Below are positions 45,733 to 56,729 of a stretch of DNA of 64,000 nucleotides, piece by piece. The number at the start of each line of letters is the position of its first letter. Within the stretch, counting starts at the first letter, position 1. A program made the translations under genes and the position numbers. The notes under the pieces are model-generated. The model was not told the DNA's origin, did no database searches, and worked only from the letters and a program-made list of their open reading frames with translations. This stretch comes from Tetracentron sinense (lineage: Eukaryota > Streptophyta > Magnoliopsida > Trochodendrales > Trochodendraceae), in NCBI GenBank assembly GCA_015143295.1, contig CM026554.1, forward strand, positions 55,922,627 through 55,986,626. The letters run 5' to 3'.

Positions 45733-47783
45733 TCAAACTATACATTCACTTGGTTGTGCATTTGAGGCTTCCATGCTTTTCTCCTTGTTGACTATCTGTT
45801 CACCTACATTTTGATCTTCATCTACTTTATTTTCATCACAATTCGGTGGTGTGTCGATTGGATGAACCCCAGAATTCCCCATTGTGCTTAGCCTGACAAC
45901 GATGATGTGCTCAGGTCGTTTATGCTCTTCCCTACCTCTCTTTCTGTTCTTGTAGATTACATAGAGCACCATCTGAAGTACCCCAAAGATGAGACCCAGT
46001 ATGTTTGGGAGCTATTGATGACAAAGAAAAAATAAAATGGGAAACCAAAATTGAAGATATTTTAATGACAAAATTGGTGTGAAATATGAAGAGGGTTTGA
46101 GGAATATGCCACTTACAGCAACGTAGATGTCCTTTAGTAGCATACCATATGTGAACCATGTAATAGCGCTCAATGTGAGGAAGAACGATAAAGAAAACGG
46201 CATGAACTCGACGCTCTTTGTAAGTATGACCAGTCTCTGCAGTAAATAAATTAATGGATATGAAAAAAAAAAGATATAGGGCATTCTCTTACCCTACTAA
46301 TTGTTGTTGGAGTTTTTGGAAGTAAGTAAAGTTTATCACATATAAAGGGAATTTAAAAAAAATTCATGAAAGAACTATGGAGAAAGCTACATTTTGTCCT
46401 AGAAAAAACATAAAAGCTCTATGTTATATCCTCACCATAATACTTAAAGGCGCGGCGAATACACTCGCAGAGAGGACAACACACACCCACCCAAGAATCC
46501 GGAGACGGTTTGAGCCTTTTGCTAAAAAGAGAGTGATGAGAAGGATCAAACAAAACAACCCTAGATTCAACAAAAGAAGTAGCTTCACAGTAAGGATCTG
46601 CAATTCCAAATTCAAACTTCAATTAGAAGACTATATTGAAATAACAAAACAAACAGTACACTTTTAAAAGTGAGGGAGAGCAGTTTTCTTTAAAATACCC
46701 TAGCCTGCTTTGGTGCATAAGCAATGTACATGGAGATGTAGATGGTCTCTATGATACATCCAATCGAGTTAATGGTGATGAGAAGGTAAGCATCAGACTT
46801 GAGGAATGCGTAGTATATCCAAAGCATGGAACTGAATAGCGCAACCACGTAAGGCAATGAGTGAAACCCTTCTGTCGATTTCTTTTTATAAACTCGATAA
46901 AATGTTGGTCTGCAATGAAATTAAAATCTGATCCTGGTTATTCCTCTATCAACCTCCATTAGTAAAGTAACTAAAGCAGGAAGCTCACAAGAAAAAAAAT
47001 TCAAATGGCTTACAGTGGAGCAAGATACACCATGAAGGAGATGATATTACCTAGAACATCAATAGCCAATAAAAAATGTTAATCAGTTCTTTCCTAGAAT
47101 AGAAAGCTCAATTATATTTTCTAATATTTCTCAATCTCACTTAGGAGAACATAAAATTCTGAAAAGTAAATAAGAATTTGAAGAATAATCTAACTAAGAG
47201 CAGCACATAAACACAGCAATATTTAACTAAATGACATACATCTTATATTTAATTAGACTATTAGAAACTCAAGGAAGTATAGTTCATGGTGGGGAAGGGT
47301 TGCATCATGACGAAAATTACGATAGTTAAAAAGAGTCGATGTGCGTACTTAGATTAAACAAGGTATAATTATTGTTACCATACGAAAGGTGCATGATTAA
47401 GTGGGAAGAACTTTGTTCACCAAAAATTCAACTACAAAAATACAAACTACCACAAATGTTCTTACAAAAAAAAAAAAAAAAAACTCATTTGGAAGCAATT
47501 AATTTGAAGGAAAAGAATCGGTGCACCGCCCCAGAAAAGAAACAAAAACATCAAGAAGAAGAAGAAGGGCCTCAGAGACTGAACAAGAATCTGCAAAATT
47601 ACTGCACCCAGACCATCAAACATCAAGAATACGAAGAACATAAATTTAATATGAAAAACCCATATGAAATCAAATAAGAAATACCCGAAAATGGAAAGAA
47701 ATAATATAAAGAAGAAGAAGACTCTCTATATATTTACCTAAGAGGCCAAAGGTAAAAGCCCATGGATGGTGAATGGTGAACAT
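45733..47783 (-). CDS. SWEET: SWEET sugar transporter, clade III-like
   Basis: Six exons join in frame on the minus strand: 47783-47738, 47050-47014, 46909-46699, 46597-46436, 46236-46117 and 46011-45733, with GT-AG introns, for 284 residues. SWEETs are bidirectional sugar uniporters with seven membrane segments built from two MtN3/saliva triple-helix repeats and a linker helix. Here repeat 1 spans about residues 10-97 and repeat 2 about 131-217. The four hinge prolines are P27, P47, P148 and P165, and the pocket asparagines are N75 and N195, with spacing as in known SWEETs. The long hydrophilic tail and [11 protein letters not shown] point to clade III, the sucrose-exporting group of the plasma membrane; the exact member is not resolved. 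The start [16 protein letters not shown] has the usual short N-terminus. The gene converges with PBS1. Short exon 2 (37 bases) is normal for the family. Confidence 0.93.
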
Positions 47784-47967
47784 GGTCATATCGTCAAGTA
47801 CTACCAGTTAAGAAACTAATCTAGCTAACTCTCAATATCTAAAAGGAAAATTGAAGAAGCAGGGCTCCCAAATGAAACCCTAGCTTTCTCTACTTCTCCT
47901 GTTGCCAGTCCCTCAATATCATGCAGAGGTGGTGATGTTAATAAGGTGATGAGCATGGGGGGGTGAG

Positions 47968-47982
47968 TCATTTAAATAGAGA
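47968..47982 (-). promoter_or_regulatory. Possible TATA box of SWEET
   Basis: The minus strand reads CTATTTAAATGAC here, about 190 bases upstream of the start codon. It is a weak TATA-like sequence in a plausible position. Confidence 0.35.
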
Positions 47983-47989
47983 GGAGAGA

Positions 47990-49825
47990 GGGATGGTGCG
48001 CATTGAACTCATTCTGGTCGCATGATGAGTGGAGGATAGTAGGTGGCGTAGGATAAAATCATTCACCCAACACAACAAATGTAGTTAGTGCCGACGGAAT
48101 TTTACGTTACTCGCATTCCGGAAAGCTTTCTCGCCCTATTGCCCCTTTCACGTGACCATCTCCAAGCCCTTTTTAGCCGTTTCTCTCAATCCCAAACCAA
48201 ACACCCCCTCACCACGTCAGCCCTACTTATCACTACTACTACTACAAACCCTAATTTCTCTCTCTCTGCTTTAATGGGGGTGTTGGTTTTTTGTTTGATA
48301 GTGTTCATGCACTGTTTCGCAGTGTGGTTTTGTGTGTTCTAAAGTAATCTAGTTTGCACGGATGACTTTATTCTGCTTGAAGCTTTGTGATTGCAGTTAT
48401 AGAGGGAAATAAGACAAAAGAATGAAATATTAATAATAATGATGTTGTTATTGTCTTTTGTTGTTATTATTAGGTATGGATTGGTTTGGGAGTTCTAGGC
48501 GGAGAGTAGAGATGGCATAGAAATATCCATTTAAAGAATGGAGTTAGAGTAGTGTAACTCTAATGAGTAGATTCTATAATTTTCACTAATTTGATATTTA
48601 GAAGGTAGGCATTTCCATTACTGCTAGTTTAGGTGCCTATTATGCTTTATGATGTGTTACCCACCAAATGTTTTGAGGTTTTACGTCTTGATATGTTAAG
48701 AGGGGTTGATTTTTTCTGCTAATTGCTACAATAGAAAGACGTTTATGTCGCGGCGTGAATTTTGTTTTACATAATGCTGGCTGGTTTTCCGATGTCGTTT
48801 AGGTCATCGGGGTAGATGAATGGATAAATGAAAACAACTTAACGGCTTTTCTCTTTCACTTTTCTTTTTTTTCTTTCGGCGCAAGCACATTTCTTCGCAG
48901 GAACTTTTCTCATAGTCAACGTAACGACTGCATGGCCTTATCGATAATTATAGACCTTTAATTCCGATGAATCGACGTAGGTTTCCAGTGGCAACCTGAC
49001 AGGCATTTTCTCCCCTCTTATTCTCAATGTGGATAAAAGGGAGATGGGTTCTTGATGATTTTTCCATAATTGTTAGGCCATGGTGTAATACGTCAGCCTG
49101 TTTCTATTCACTACTTAACATAAAGAGGACCCATGAGATTGTTTGCGATAATTTGTTCGTCATTGGAGATATCCTAGATGGAAAATATAGATGGGTTGGT
49201 GAATTCCACCTGAGCCAAATTTGCAACACGAGTCGTCAGCAATGCGGGCTGTCGTGTACGACTCCACCATTGGTGAATGTCCCTAAAGATTAAAACCTTA
49301 AGCTCCCATTTCCTTCTAGTGATCAAAACACCAAAATGAGTACCTGTGTGAGGATATATATAGGGCAGTTTAATTATCTTAGTGACCCTCTCATTTGTTT
49401 TAAGCTAGGTCATATTCAAATAATGGGTAAGGAGAGTATCTTTAGGAATGTGGGAAGCTTAAGCTTGATTTAGGTGTTTAATTAAGAAAAAATTTAACAA
49501 AAGGAAACATGGAGAATTTTAACAAGAAATGGTCCGAGGTTTGTTGTGGTGGGTTGCAGCTAAACATTACCAACTGAGGATTGAGTTTGGTTACGTGCAA
49601 GCACAAGATCAAATGCAAAGTATTTCGTGCATGGAAGGACATACTCTTTCTGGGTTAATACACTTTCCTTGGTAATTGGAAGATATATAGAATAGAAACG
49701 TGGCTGTTCGATTTTATTAATTAACTGGATCTATGACAGAAGCCCTTTAAACAGCAAGGAAATCAAAGGATAAAAATAACTTTAAGGGTACAAAAATATT
49801 TTAAAATTAATTTAATCAATAAGGG
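47990..49825. other. Intergenic spacer between SWEET and the tRNA gene
   Basis: No gene is recognised. The open frames at 48088-48342 and 49027-49293 lack family features, splice partners or a start context. No clear mobile element was seen. Confidence 0.4.
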
Positions 49826-49897
49826 GGTTCTATGGTGTAGTGGTTAGCACTCTGGACTTTGAATCCAGCGACCTGGGTTCGACTCCCGGTAGGACCT
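49826..49897 (+). tRNA. tRNA-Gln (UUG)
   Basis: It folds as a full cloverleaf. The acceptor GGTTCTA pairs with TAGGACC (one G-T pair) and a T discriminator follows. The D-arm region TGGTGTAGTGGTTAGCA is the A-box and GGTTCGACTCC the B-box. The anticodon stem CTGGA/TCCAG encloses loop CTTTGAA with anticodon TTG. There is no intron and CCA is not encoded. A T-rich stretch after the gene (TTATTTTTGCATTTTC) can end pol III transcription. Confidence 0.96.
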
Positions 49898-49909
49898 TAT
49901 TTTTGCATT

Positions 49910-50342
49910 TTCTTTTATTTCAAGCTGTGCCTACCCGCTTTTGACGGGCATCTCATGAGTTGTTAATTTCAACCTAAGGGGCGGGGCGGGGCTGGGCTGG
50001 GTTTGGGCCCAACTCTGAAGGTTCCAGATGGACTTGGACTAGCCTTGGCAGTTCATGTTCATTCCAAACCAAGAATAAGATTCACATTTGGGGAGCAATT
50101 TGATGGATTAGTGATGCATCGTTTTTTTCAGCTGGTTAGGCAGCTAATTGGTTTGTGAGTCGCCACATTGGGCTGGCCACGTCAATTACTTCTGCTACAT
50201 CACCTTAAGGTAAGCTTACATACACTCAATCAATCTTAGGAGACTTCATTTGAGTAAGTGGCACGCCTTCGCCATCTACATTCCTTACTAGAGGTGCATC
50301 ATACTCACTGGGCCTTAATTACATGCTAAAAGTAGGGCATTT
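49910..50342. other. Spacer
   Basis: A short GC-rich run (GGGGCGGGGCGGGGC, near 49978-49992) stands out. No gene or element is recognised. Confidence 0.35.
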
Positions 50343-50458
50343 GGGGCTCTTAATTTCATACTATAAGCTGGGAATTTAGCTCACTAACCCTTCTATCAAT
50401 GGGGCTCTTAATTTCATACTATAAGTTGGGAATTTAGCTCACTAACCCTTCTATCAGT
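50343..50458. repeat. Tandem duplication, 58-bp unit
   Basis: Two adjacent units starting GGGGCTCTTAATTTCATACT (50343 and 50401) are identical but for about two bases, so the duplication is recent. Confidence 0.9.
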
Positions 50459-50850
50459 GGAGGTGGGGTTAAAGAGTCGTTGATGGCGAAACTTGAATGG
50501 ATGTATAGAGAAAAATAAGGTTAGCGATCTGAATTAAAATAATAAGCTCGGGATGGTTGGTAATGTGTGGTTGGGTCTTATTCAAAAATAGTGTACCCTT
50601 TTCTATGTCCAATGAAGCCAACGACTTTGATTCCCAAATTTTACATTTGCGGGAGTGCTAGCCTATCAATTCACTTGGGTCACCCACTAATCCCCGCATA
50701 AAGGGGCATAGTCGAATATTATTGTGAGCCTAACTAATTTGTTTGATCATGATCATGTATAAGGAAATTAATGATTGACGTGATTGGACTAGCATTCTCA
50801 ATATATTTTAGTTAAAGACTAGTTGACAGTTGAGATGGATTCCCAACCCC

Positions 50851-50881
<31 letters not shown>

Positions 50882-51171
50882 GTCCGATTGAAAAAGGGCA
50901 GTCATTTCTATATCCTAGGTAAGGTCTAGTGAGCTCTAAAGGATTAATGCTACAAATCAGAGTCTAATTGGGCGGTCTAAACATGTCTAATTGCACTAAT
51001 TTTTTTACACGTGTCTCTAATGGACCCAACTTAACATCCACCGATCGATTTCAAAAAAGTATGTCACATTTCATAATTCTAGAGGGACCGTTCATTACAA
51101 GCTTCAATGAGCATGACTCGTTAGTATCCTTCTCTCTCTCTATATATATATATTATTAGACAATAATATAA
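50459..51171. other. Spacer with CT and TA microsatellites
   Basis: (CT)n(AT)n runs lie at 50852-50881 and 51130-51152. Sequence around the two runs is partly similar, but no element could be bounded. No gene. Confidence 0.4.
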
Positions 51172-51343
51172 GAGCAATGTTAGGTCCACTTTCCGGCTGT
51201 CCACTCCCCGGTAGTCTTTACTAATGTTAAATAAAAAGATAAAATAATAATGGTAGGTCCCACAAAAAATTGTCATACTATATTGTTTTCTTGTACAAAA
51301 ATTGGAGAAAACGGACAACCAGAAAATGGACATAGCATTGCTC
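51172..51343. mobile_element. Mutator-like MITE
   Basis: Nine-base flanks ATAATATAA and ATAATAGAA match at 8 of 9 positions. The ends are GAGCAATGTTAGGTCCACTT and, inverted, GAGCAATGCTATGTCCATTT, and both arms run on to TGTCC. The 172-bp body has no coding capacity. Confidence 0.75.
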
Positions 51344-51352
51344 ATAATAGAA

Positions 51353-52200
51353 TTGGAAGTTGCTCCTCATAGTATTGCTTTTGGATCGTCAATAAATTTT
51401 AGTAAAGTTGTGATAAAATGGTTAGGTCCTAATATCATTGAAATTACGGGTTACTTGTCCACCTCCACCCCCAGTATATTATAAAAGCGTGCATTTGCGT
51501 CTTAGATATATACAGTTATAAACAGAGCTAGTAATACACATTAGTTTGCTAATTGATTTTCTACTACTTTACGTTGTCATATATTGCAGATAATAATAAG
51601 GGTACAAGTGAATTGGATGGGAGCAGGACATATAGGACACAGAATTAACAAGTGAATTGCAAGAGTCACGCATCTGTCTCCATGTATTTGATCTCTACTA
51701 TTTGGTAGGGGAAGGAAGTAAGGTAACCGAGTAATGCAAGCCGGCCGGAATCCTGAACCCAGCCGGTACTTCTTCCACTGTTCCATCTGCTTACTTATTA
51801 TATATATATATATATATATCCGTCTGTTTGTGGGGTATGACTTGCCCTGCCTACAATCCAAGTGTTGAAAGCTGTGTTACCTATCAGGACCTGGCCATGT
51901 AGATGTTCCCAACAAAATTGGCACCAAAAAAGGTCAAGAAGGTGGGTTTTCCAGAAGAAGTTATAATATAATTAGTATTTAAATATGATACGGAGCTCCT
52001 CGTCTATTGGCATGTCAACCTGAGCTGTTCGCTGCTCTATAATTTAAATTAAGCAAAATACTGCTGGATCTTATCAACACAAACTCAATGGCCAATCATT
52101 CAATCCACGCGCTCTCCCTTTTCAAACGAGCAATAGCTCATTCCACGGGCGATGAGCGAACTATTGCGCCCGTGGAGTAAACTATTACTCCTTGATCTCA
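51353..52200. other. Spacer
   Basis: A (TA)n run lies near 51800-51819. At 52137-52185 the pair CATTCCACGGGCGATGAGCG and CGCCCGTGGAGTAAAC forms a short inverted repeat. No gene is recognised. Confidence 0.35.
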
Positions 52201-52204
52201 CGAA

Positions 52205-52415
52205 GCTGCCCTGCCATGAGGGAATGAACTCAGGTTAATTTTTAATCCTATACTTAATTTTGTTTTATTTTTCTAAAATAAAATATACATGAGTGAAACC
52301 TAGGGGTTAGTAAACCTTAACCACAGTTAAAGAGAGTTTAAATAGAGACACGGGGCATGAAAAAGGGACCCAAGACGCCCCTCCCCGTGTCACCTACAGA
52401 GGAGGTGATTATTTT
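52205..52415 (+). repeat. Dispersed repeat with TTAACCACAGTTAA core, copy 3
   Basis: It follows the same order as 831-1035 and 19404-19600: GAACTCAGGTTAATTTTTA, AT-rich middle, ACCTTAACCACAGTTAA, GACACGGGGCATG, and a CCCCTCCCCGTGTCACC..GAGGAGGTGATTA tail. Confidence 0.55.
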
Positions 52416-52630
52416 CCTTTTCACATATAGACTTTCATAATCCATACCCCAGTAAGCAACTCAACGTGATACAGTAAAACGTGTCTAAGGTTGCGCCAAG
52501 TCCAATGCACTTAGACCATGGCCGAGTCACATGTAGATTTTCATCAATATGCTTACCATTATCAGAAAACCAATTCCAACTTTGACAATATGAAAAATCG
52601 TGGATATTGTAAGACCACCAGACATAATAC

Positions 52631-52800
52631 CTCTTACGTGAGTGGTAGGGGTGTGGCATTCCAAGGGTCGAGGTCTGGGATCTAATTCCCTCCCCTAAGG
52701 ATAAGGGTGCAAGAGCCTTAATGCTCCAACTAATTTCTGATCCGTTAATTATACTAACTTAGGTAAATGATGACTAAGTCCTGTGGGGCCTTCAAAAAAA
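52631..52800 (+). mobile_element. tRNA-derived SINE, family A copy 2
   Basis: GAGTGGTAGGGGTGTGGC is an A-box-like start and GGGATCTAATTCC the B-box position. The body ends ACTAACTTAGGTAAATGATG..GGGGCCTTC and an A-run at 52793-52800 followed by TAATAA repeats. It shares both boxes and the 3' part with the minus-strand copy at 13996-14160. No clear target duplication was found. Confidence 0.55.
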
Positions 52801-53484
52801 ATAATAAAATAATAATAATAATCATACCACAAACACTTTTCAGATTGTACAGGACTATGTAAATGTTTTCCGTTTTAGTTCCATTTGTTGGAAGAAAAGA
52901 AAAAATTGAGATGAAAAATAAAAATTTTCCCAAAAATAACTTCTATTTTTGTAAATAAAAAACTTGAGCCAATATCCGGGAAAACAAATTAGGATTGAAG
53001 AATTATTTTTAGCAAACAATTCATTTTCAAGTGCACCAAGTGGGGGGCTAGCATCACTTTCTTTAAAGACTTACCCTCCTTTTGATTCTCTTCGAGAGAG
53101 TACTAGTTGAAAACACCCGGCTTTCCCTTAAAGGAAGACAATAATACATGTCTTTTTCATGAAGAAAGTGAATTTAAAATAAAGTGATACTAACATTAAT
53201 CAAAAAAACAAAAACAAAAATGCTAGCCCATGTCGTAAGGGGATGGCAACAAGTGTTAGTCCATCTTTTTTTGTTATAGGTAGCAACACCGCGTGTTCCA
53301 CCTACATTGCGTTTGTGAGGAAAAAAAAATTAGCCTTAGTACGTCGGGGCTGGCACTCCTAAAAAAATAGTAGTTCTGTGTACCTATTTGCCCTTGCAGA
53401 AGCCACATAGCCTTATTCAAAACGGCATGTTTGGTAGGATGGACTTGAAATTTGGTGTGAAAATGATTAGGATAGAGCTTCTGA

Positions 53485-53562
53485 GACCCCTTCAGGGCCG
53501 AGACCACCGAGACCGTGCTCGTGCTCAAGCACGGTCTCGGTGGTCTCGGCCCTGAAGGGGTC
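53485..53562. repeat. Perfect 35-bp inverted repeat, 8-base loop
   Basis: The left arm 53485-53519 (begins GACCCCTTCAGGGCCGAGAC) and right arm 53528-53562 are exact inverse copies around the loop 53520-53527. It belongs to the GACCCCTT..GGGCCGAGACCACCG terminal family also seen at 15261-15424. The perfect match implies recent origin or arm homogenisation. Confidence 0.9.
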
Positions 53563-54326
53563 TTAGTAGCAAAGTCCAATTTATTATATACAAATTACAG
53601 TATAATGTATAACCAAAACTAAATGGGGAGGATGATTTCTTGAAACGATTTAAGAGATTTGGTATGCTATATTTTGTGCCAAATCATATGCTATAATTTG
53701 GCACCACATTTGACTCATTGATTTTTCATGACTATTTATTACTTTGCCCTTCAACTGTTAATTTTTTTTTACCATTTTATCCTCTAACAACTATATGTGG
53801 TTTTTTTTACTATTTTTTCCTTCAACAGCTATAAATATTTTTTTTTATATCATTTTACCTCAAATCCTTGGTTTTTAGAAAAAAAATATTACTTATATTT
53901 TTAAATATTAAAAAAATATTTTTTGAGCACGGTCTCGGTGGTCTCGGCCTTGAAGGGGTCTTAGTAGCAAAGTCCAATTTATTATATACAAATTACAGTA
54001 TAATGTATAACCAAAACTAAATGGGGAGGATGATTTCTTGAAACTATTTAAGAGATTTGGTATGCTATATTTTGTGCCAAATCATATGCTATAATTTGGC
54101 ACCACATTTGACTCATTGATTTTTCATGACTATTTATTACTTTGCCTGTTATTTTTTTTTTTACCATTTTATCCTCTAACAACTATATTAAGTTTTTTTT
54201 TTACTATTTTTTCCTTCAACAGCTATAAATATTTTTTTTTTATATCATTTTACCTCAAATCTTTGGTTTTTAGAAAAAAAAAATTAATTATATTTTTAAA
54301 TATTAAAAAAATATTTTTTGGATGAA
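53531..54326. repeat. Recent tandem duplication, 398-bp period
   Basis: Segment 53531-53928 is repeated at 53929-54326 with few differences: ACGGTCTCGGTGGTCTCGGC, AAGTCCAATTTATTATATAC, GGGGAGGATGATTTCTTGAA and a T-rich tail recur in order. The second copy begins within the right arm of the foldback element, so the duplication copied half of that arm. No gene is involved. Confidence 0.9.
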
Positions 54327-54886
54327 TCTTAACCACAGTGAAGGGGTGTCAAAAAAGACACGTGGCGACCTCAATGGTTGTGATTGTGAAAAAAATGGAA
54401 TTGACACAGTTAATTTAGTACAAACCATTAGAATAACCTGTGCCAAATATAACATTTTGACATTATAACTGTGTTCAATTTGGAATTTGCACATCTAATT
54501 TGACACACAACATTGGAGGTGCACTAAGTTAGTAAAAATAATAAGAGATATGGAATTCTTTTGAGGAGATATTTTTTGAAAAAACTGAAAAAGAAAAAAA
54601 AAAGGTGAAAATGATTCCTACATATCACCCAAATTGCCGCACTCAACGCCCCAGTCTTGATGGTCTTTTGACAATTTTTTTACTTCTTTCAAATGTCACT
54701 TTCCACAGGATTTGAATATGAGATCAAATAAAGTGGATTACATTTTGGACCCAAAAAAAAAAAAAAAAGGTCACTTTCCACAAGATTTGAATGGCACATT
54801 TATCACTTTTCTCTCAAAGCGAATAATCATGAGTAGGTTTACTACTTTCGCCCTAAAAGCAGCTTATCTAATATTTTTATTAAATA
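54327..54886. other. Spacer with half of a foldback repeat
   Basis: 54318-54400 reads GGATGAATCTTAACCACAG..GGGGTGTC..GACACGTGGCGACCTCAA, matching one arm of the element nested at 1634-1894. The rest is AT-rich. No gene. Confidence 0.4.
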
Positions 54887-55286
54887 CTAGCGGGTGGCAC
54901 GTGTGATACACGTGAGAGTGAGGGGAATGAGTTAATTACAATTAATAGGAGTTAAAAGGGACACGTATTAACCTGTGGGTGCGGTTGAACTCGCTATGGC
55001 ACGTGCGATGCACTTAAGAGCGAGGGGAAGGAGTTAACCACAGTTAATAGGAGTTAAAAGGGTCATAGGTTAACCCCGCGGGTGCGATTGAACTCTCCCT
55101 GAGTTCAATCGTAATTCAAAATAAATAGATGAGTAAGGGTAGTTTTGAAATTAAATCAAAGGCGAGGGGTAGTTTGGGAATTAAAACAAACATTAAATCA
55201 AAGTTATGTTTTTTTATATAAGAGTAGTATGAGAATTTCGGAAAAATCATATATGACTGCCTCTCGCATTATAATAGTAAAGAAGA
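54887..55286 (-). mobile_element. Short Helitron, complete ends
   Basis: On the minus strand it begins TCTTCTTTACTATTATAATG after a host A and ends with hairpin CACGTGTATCACACGTG, then CCACCCGCTAG before a host T. This is the expected A^TC...CTAG^T arrangement. The body is 400 bp, lacks RepHel, and matches 23030-23467 throughout. As in that copy, a hairpin-like module occurs a second time internally (near 54998). Confidence 0.8.
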
Positions 55287-55377
55287 TTAAATATAAGTTT
55301 AAATTATAATTAAAATTGAACAATTAAATATATAATTATGTCAATATATATTTGTGAAGTATATTTTATTATAATTT

Positions 55378-55782
55378 CTAGTGAGTTGCACGTGCGATGC
55401 ACGTGAAAGAGAGAGAGAGGAAGGGGAGAGAAAGACCGGGAAGATGAACTCTAGTGAAGAAGGCATGCCTCTTCGTTGAGAGATCAAGAAGGGGGTATGA
55501 GAGAAAATAAGGATTTGAGGAAATTGTAGAGATATGGAGAGGGATTATGGTTAGTTGTAATTGATATTACTTCAACACTCTTATTCACTTTTCTCATGTA
55601 AAATAAGATAACATAATATCTTAAATTTTTTTATATAGAGTTATGGACAAAAGAAGGAAAATATAAAAAATCAACCCTTACTAACTATAAAATACCATAA
55701 AATTAGGACTCATTATAAATATTAGAAAAAAATCAACTAACTTTTTAACCCCGTTTCTCTCATTATAATAGTAAAGAAGAGA
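55378..55782 (-). mobile_element. Second short Helitron, adjacent
   Basis: On the minus strand it begins TCTCTTCTTTACTATTATAA after a host A and ends with hairpin CACGTGCATCGCACGTG, then CAACTCACTAG. The base after CTAG is A instead of T. The ends match those of the Helitron at 54887-55286, but the body between them differs, so it is another member sharing termini. Confidence 0.65.
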
Positions 55783-56729
55783 TAGAGATGTATAAAAATA
55801 TCCATAATTAATTATTATTTATCTAATTCATCCGTTAGGCGACAGTTTTTTATAGGTTTTTTTACTAAGTCAGGTTTGGATTCTCTTTTTGAACTCATTT
55901 AGAAATGGATTGTCTTAAGGTTTACTCAACTCAAAACATATTCTCATTCATTGCCACTCTACTTGACATCTAAACGGACAATTTAAAAACAGATAAGAAG
56001 CATTGAAAGTGATTTTTATTAAGAGGCTTGGATACCCACGTTTCCAAAAAAAATATTACTTTTAGTCCAAGAAAATAACCCTTCAATTTGTACGCAGATT
56101 GAAAATTTTCAATTTAACCCATATTATAATGCAACCTAAGCGACAGAATCAAAATTGGAAGATGAATTTACAATTCCGTCTGCCATTTCCACGACTCCCA
56201 AAGGTATCCCAAATTTAGAAACAAGGGTATTCTCGTTATTTCAGGAATATACGGGGCTTCTTTGTCGCTGTTATTAAGAGAACAGCAAATGAATCCAACT
56301 TTGGAGGCTCTATTCAAGTCAATGCAATCACTGGGTGCAGTCATTTTCTCCGTTGAAAAGGCAAAGGGCTGCAACTCAGATCTCCAATAGAAATCCGCCA
56401 CGTAATCTAACACCCTGTAAAGCCTCTCTCTCTCTGAAGGCTCTCACAGAGAAGAGGAGAGAAGCCCTTATTTCTCCTCGACCTGTCGGAGAAGAAAAAG
56501 GAGCCCTTGATTCACCACTGTCCGTACGGAAACTGGAACTCTTCACGTTATTTTTTGCTTCGCCGCCGGTGACCGTTTCACGGCGGAGGTTGCCGGAGTC
56601 TGAGCCCTCAGGGCTGACCTAATGGCGGCAAAGTTAGAACCGTAAAAGAGCCGTCTTTCTTTGTTTTTGTCTTTTGACTTCTTAATATTGTATTTGGGGA
56701 TCTCAAGCAAGAGAGAGAGACAGAAAGAG
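55783..56729. other. Upstream flank and leader of the palmitoyltransferase gene
   Basis: AT-rich spacer to about 56300, then a GC-richer, CT-rich leader (TCTCTCTCTCTGAAGG, CGCCGCCGGTGACC) typical of a plant 5' untranslated region. The open frame at 56335-56622 lies in this leader and ends before the start codon, so it could at most be an upstream frame. Confidence 0.45.

Noticed and set aside
56335-56622. 95-codon open frame before the acyltransferase start
   Set aside because: It ends before the ATG at 56730 and lies in a leader-like sequence; no conservation can be recognised.
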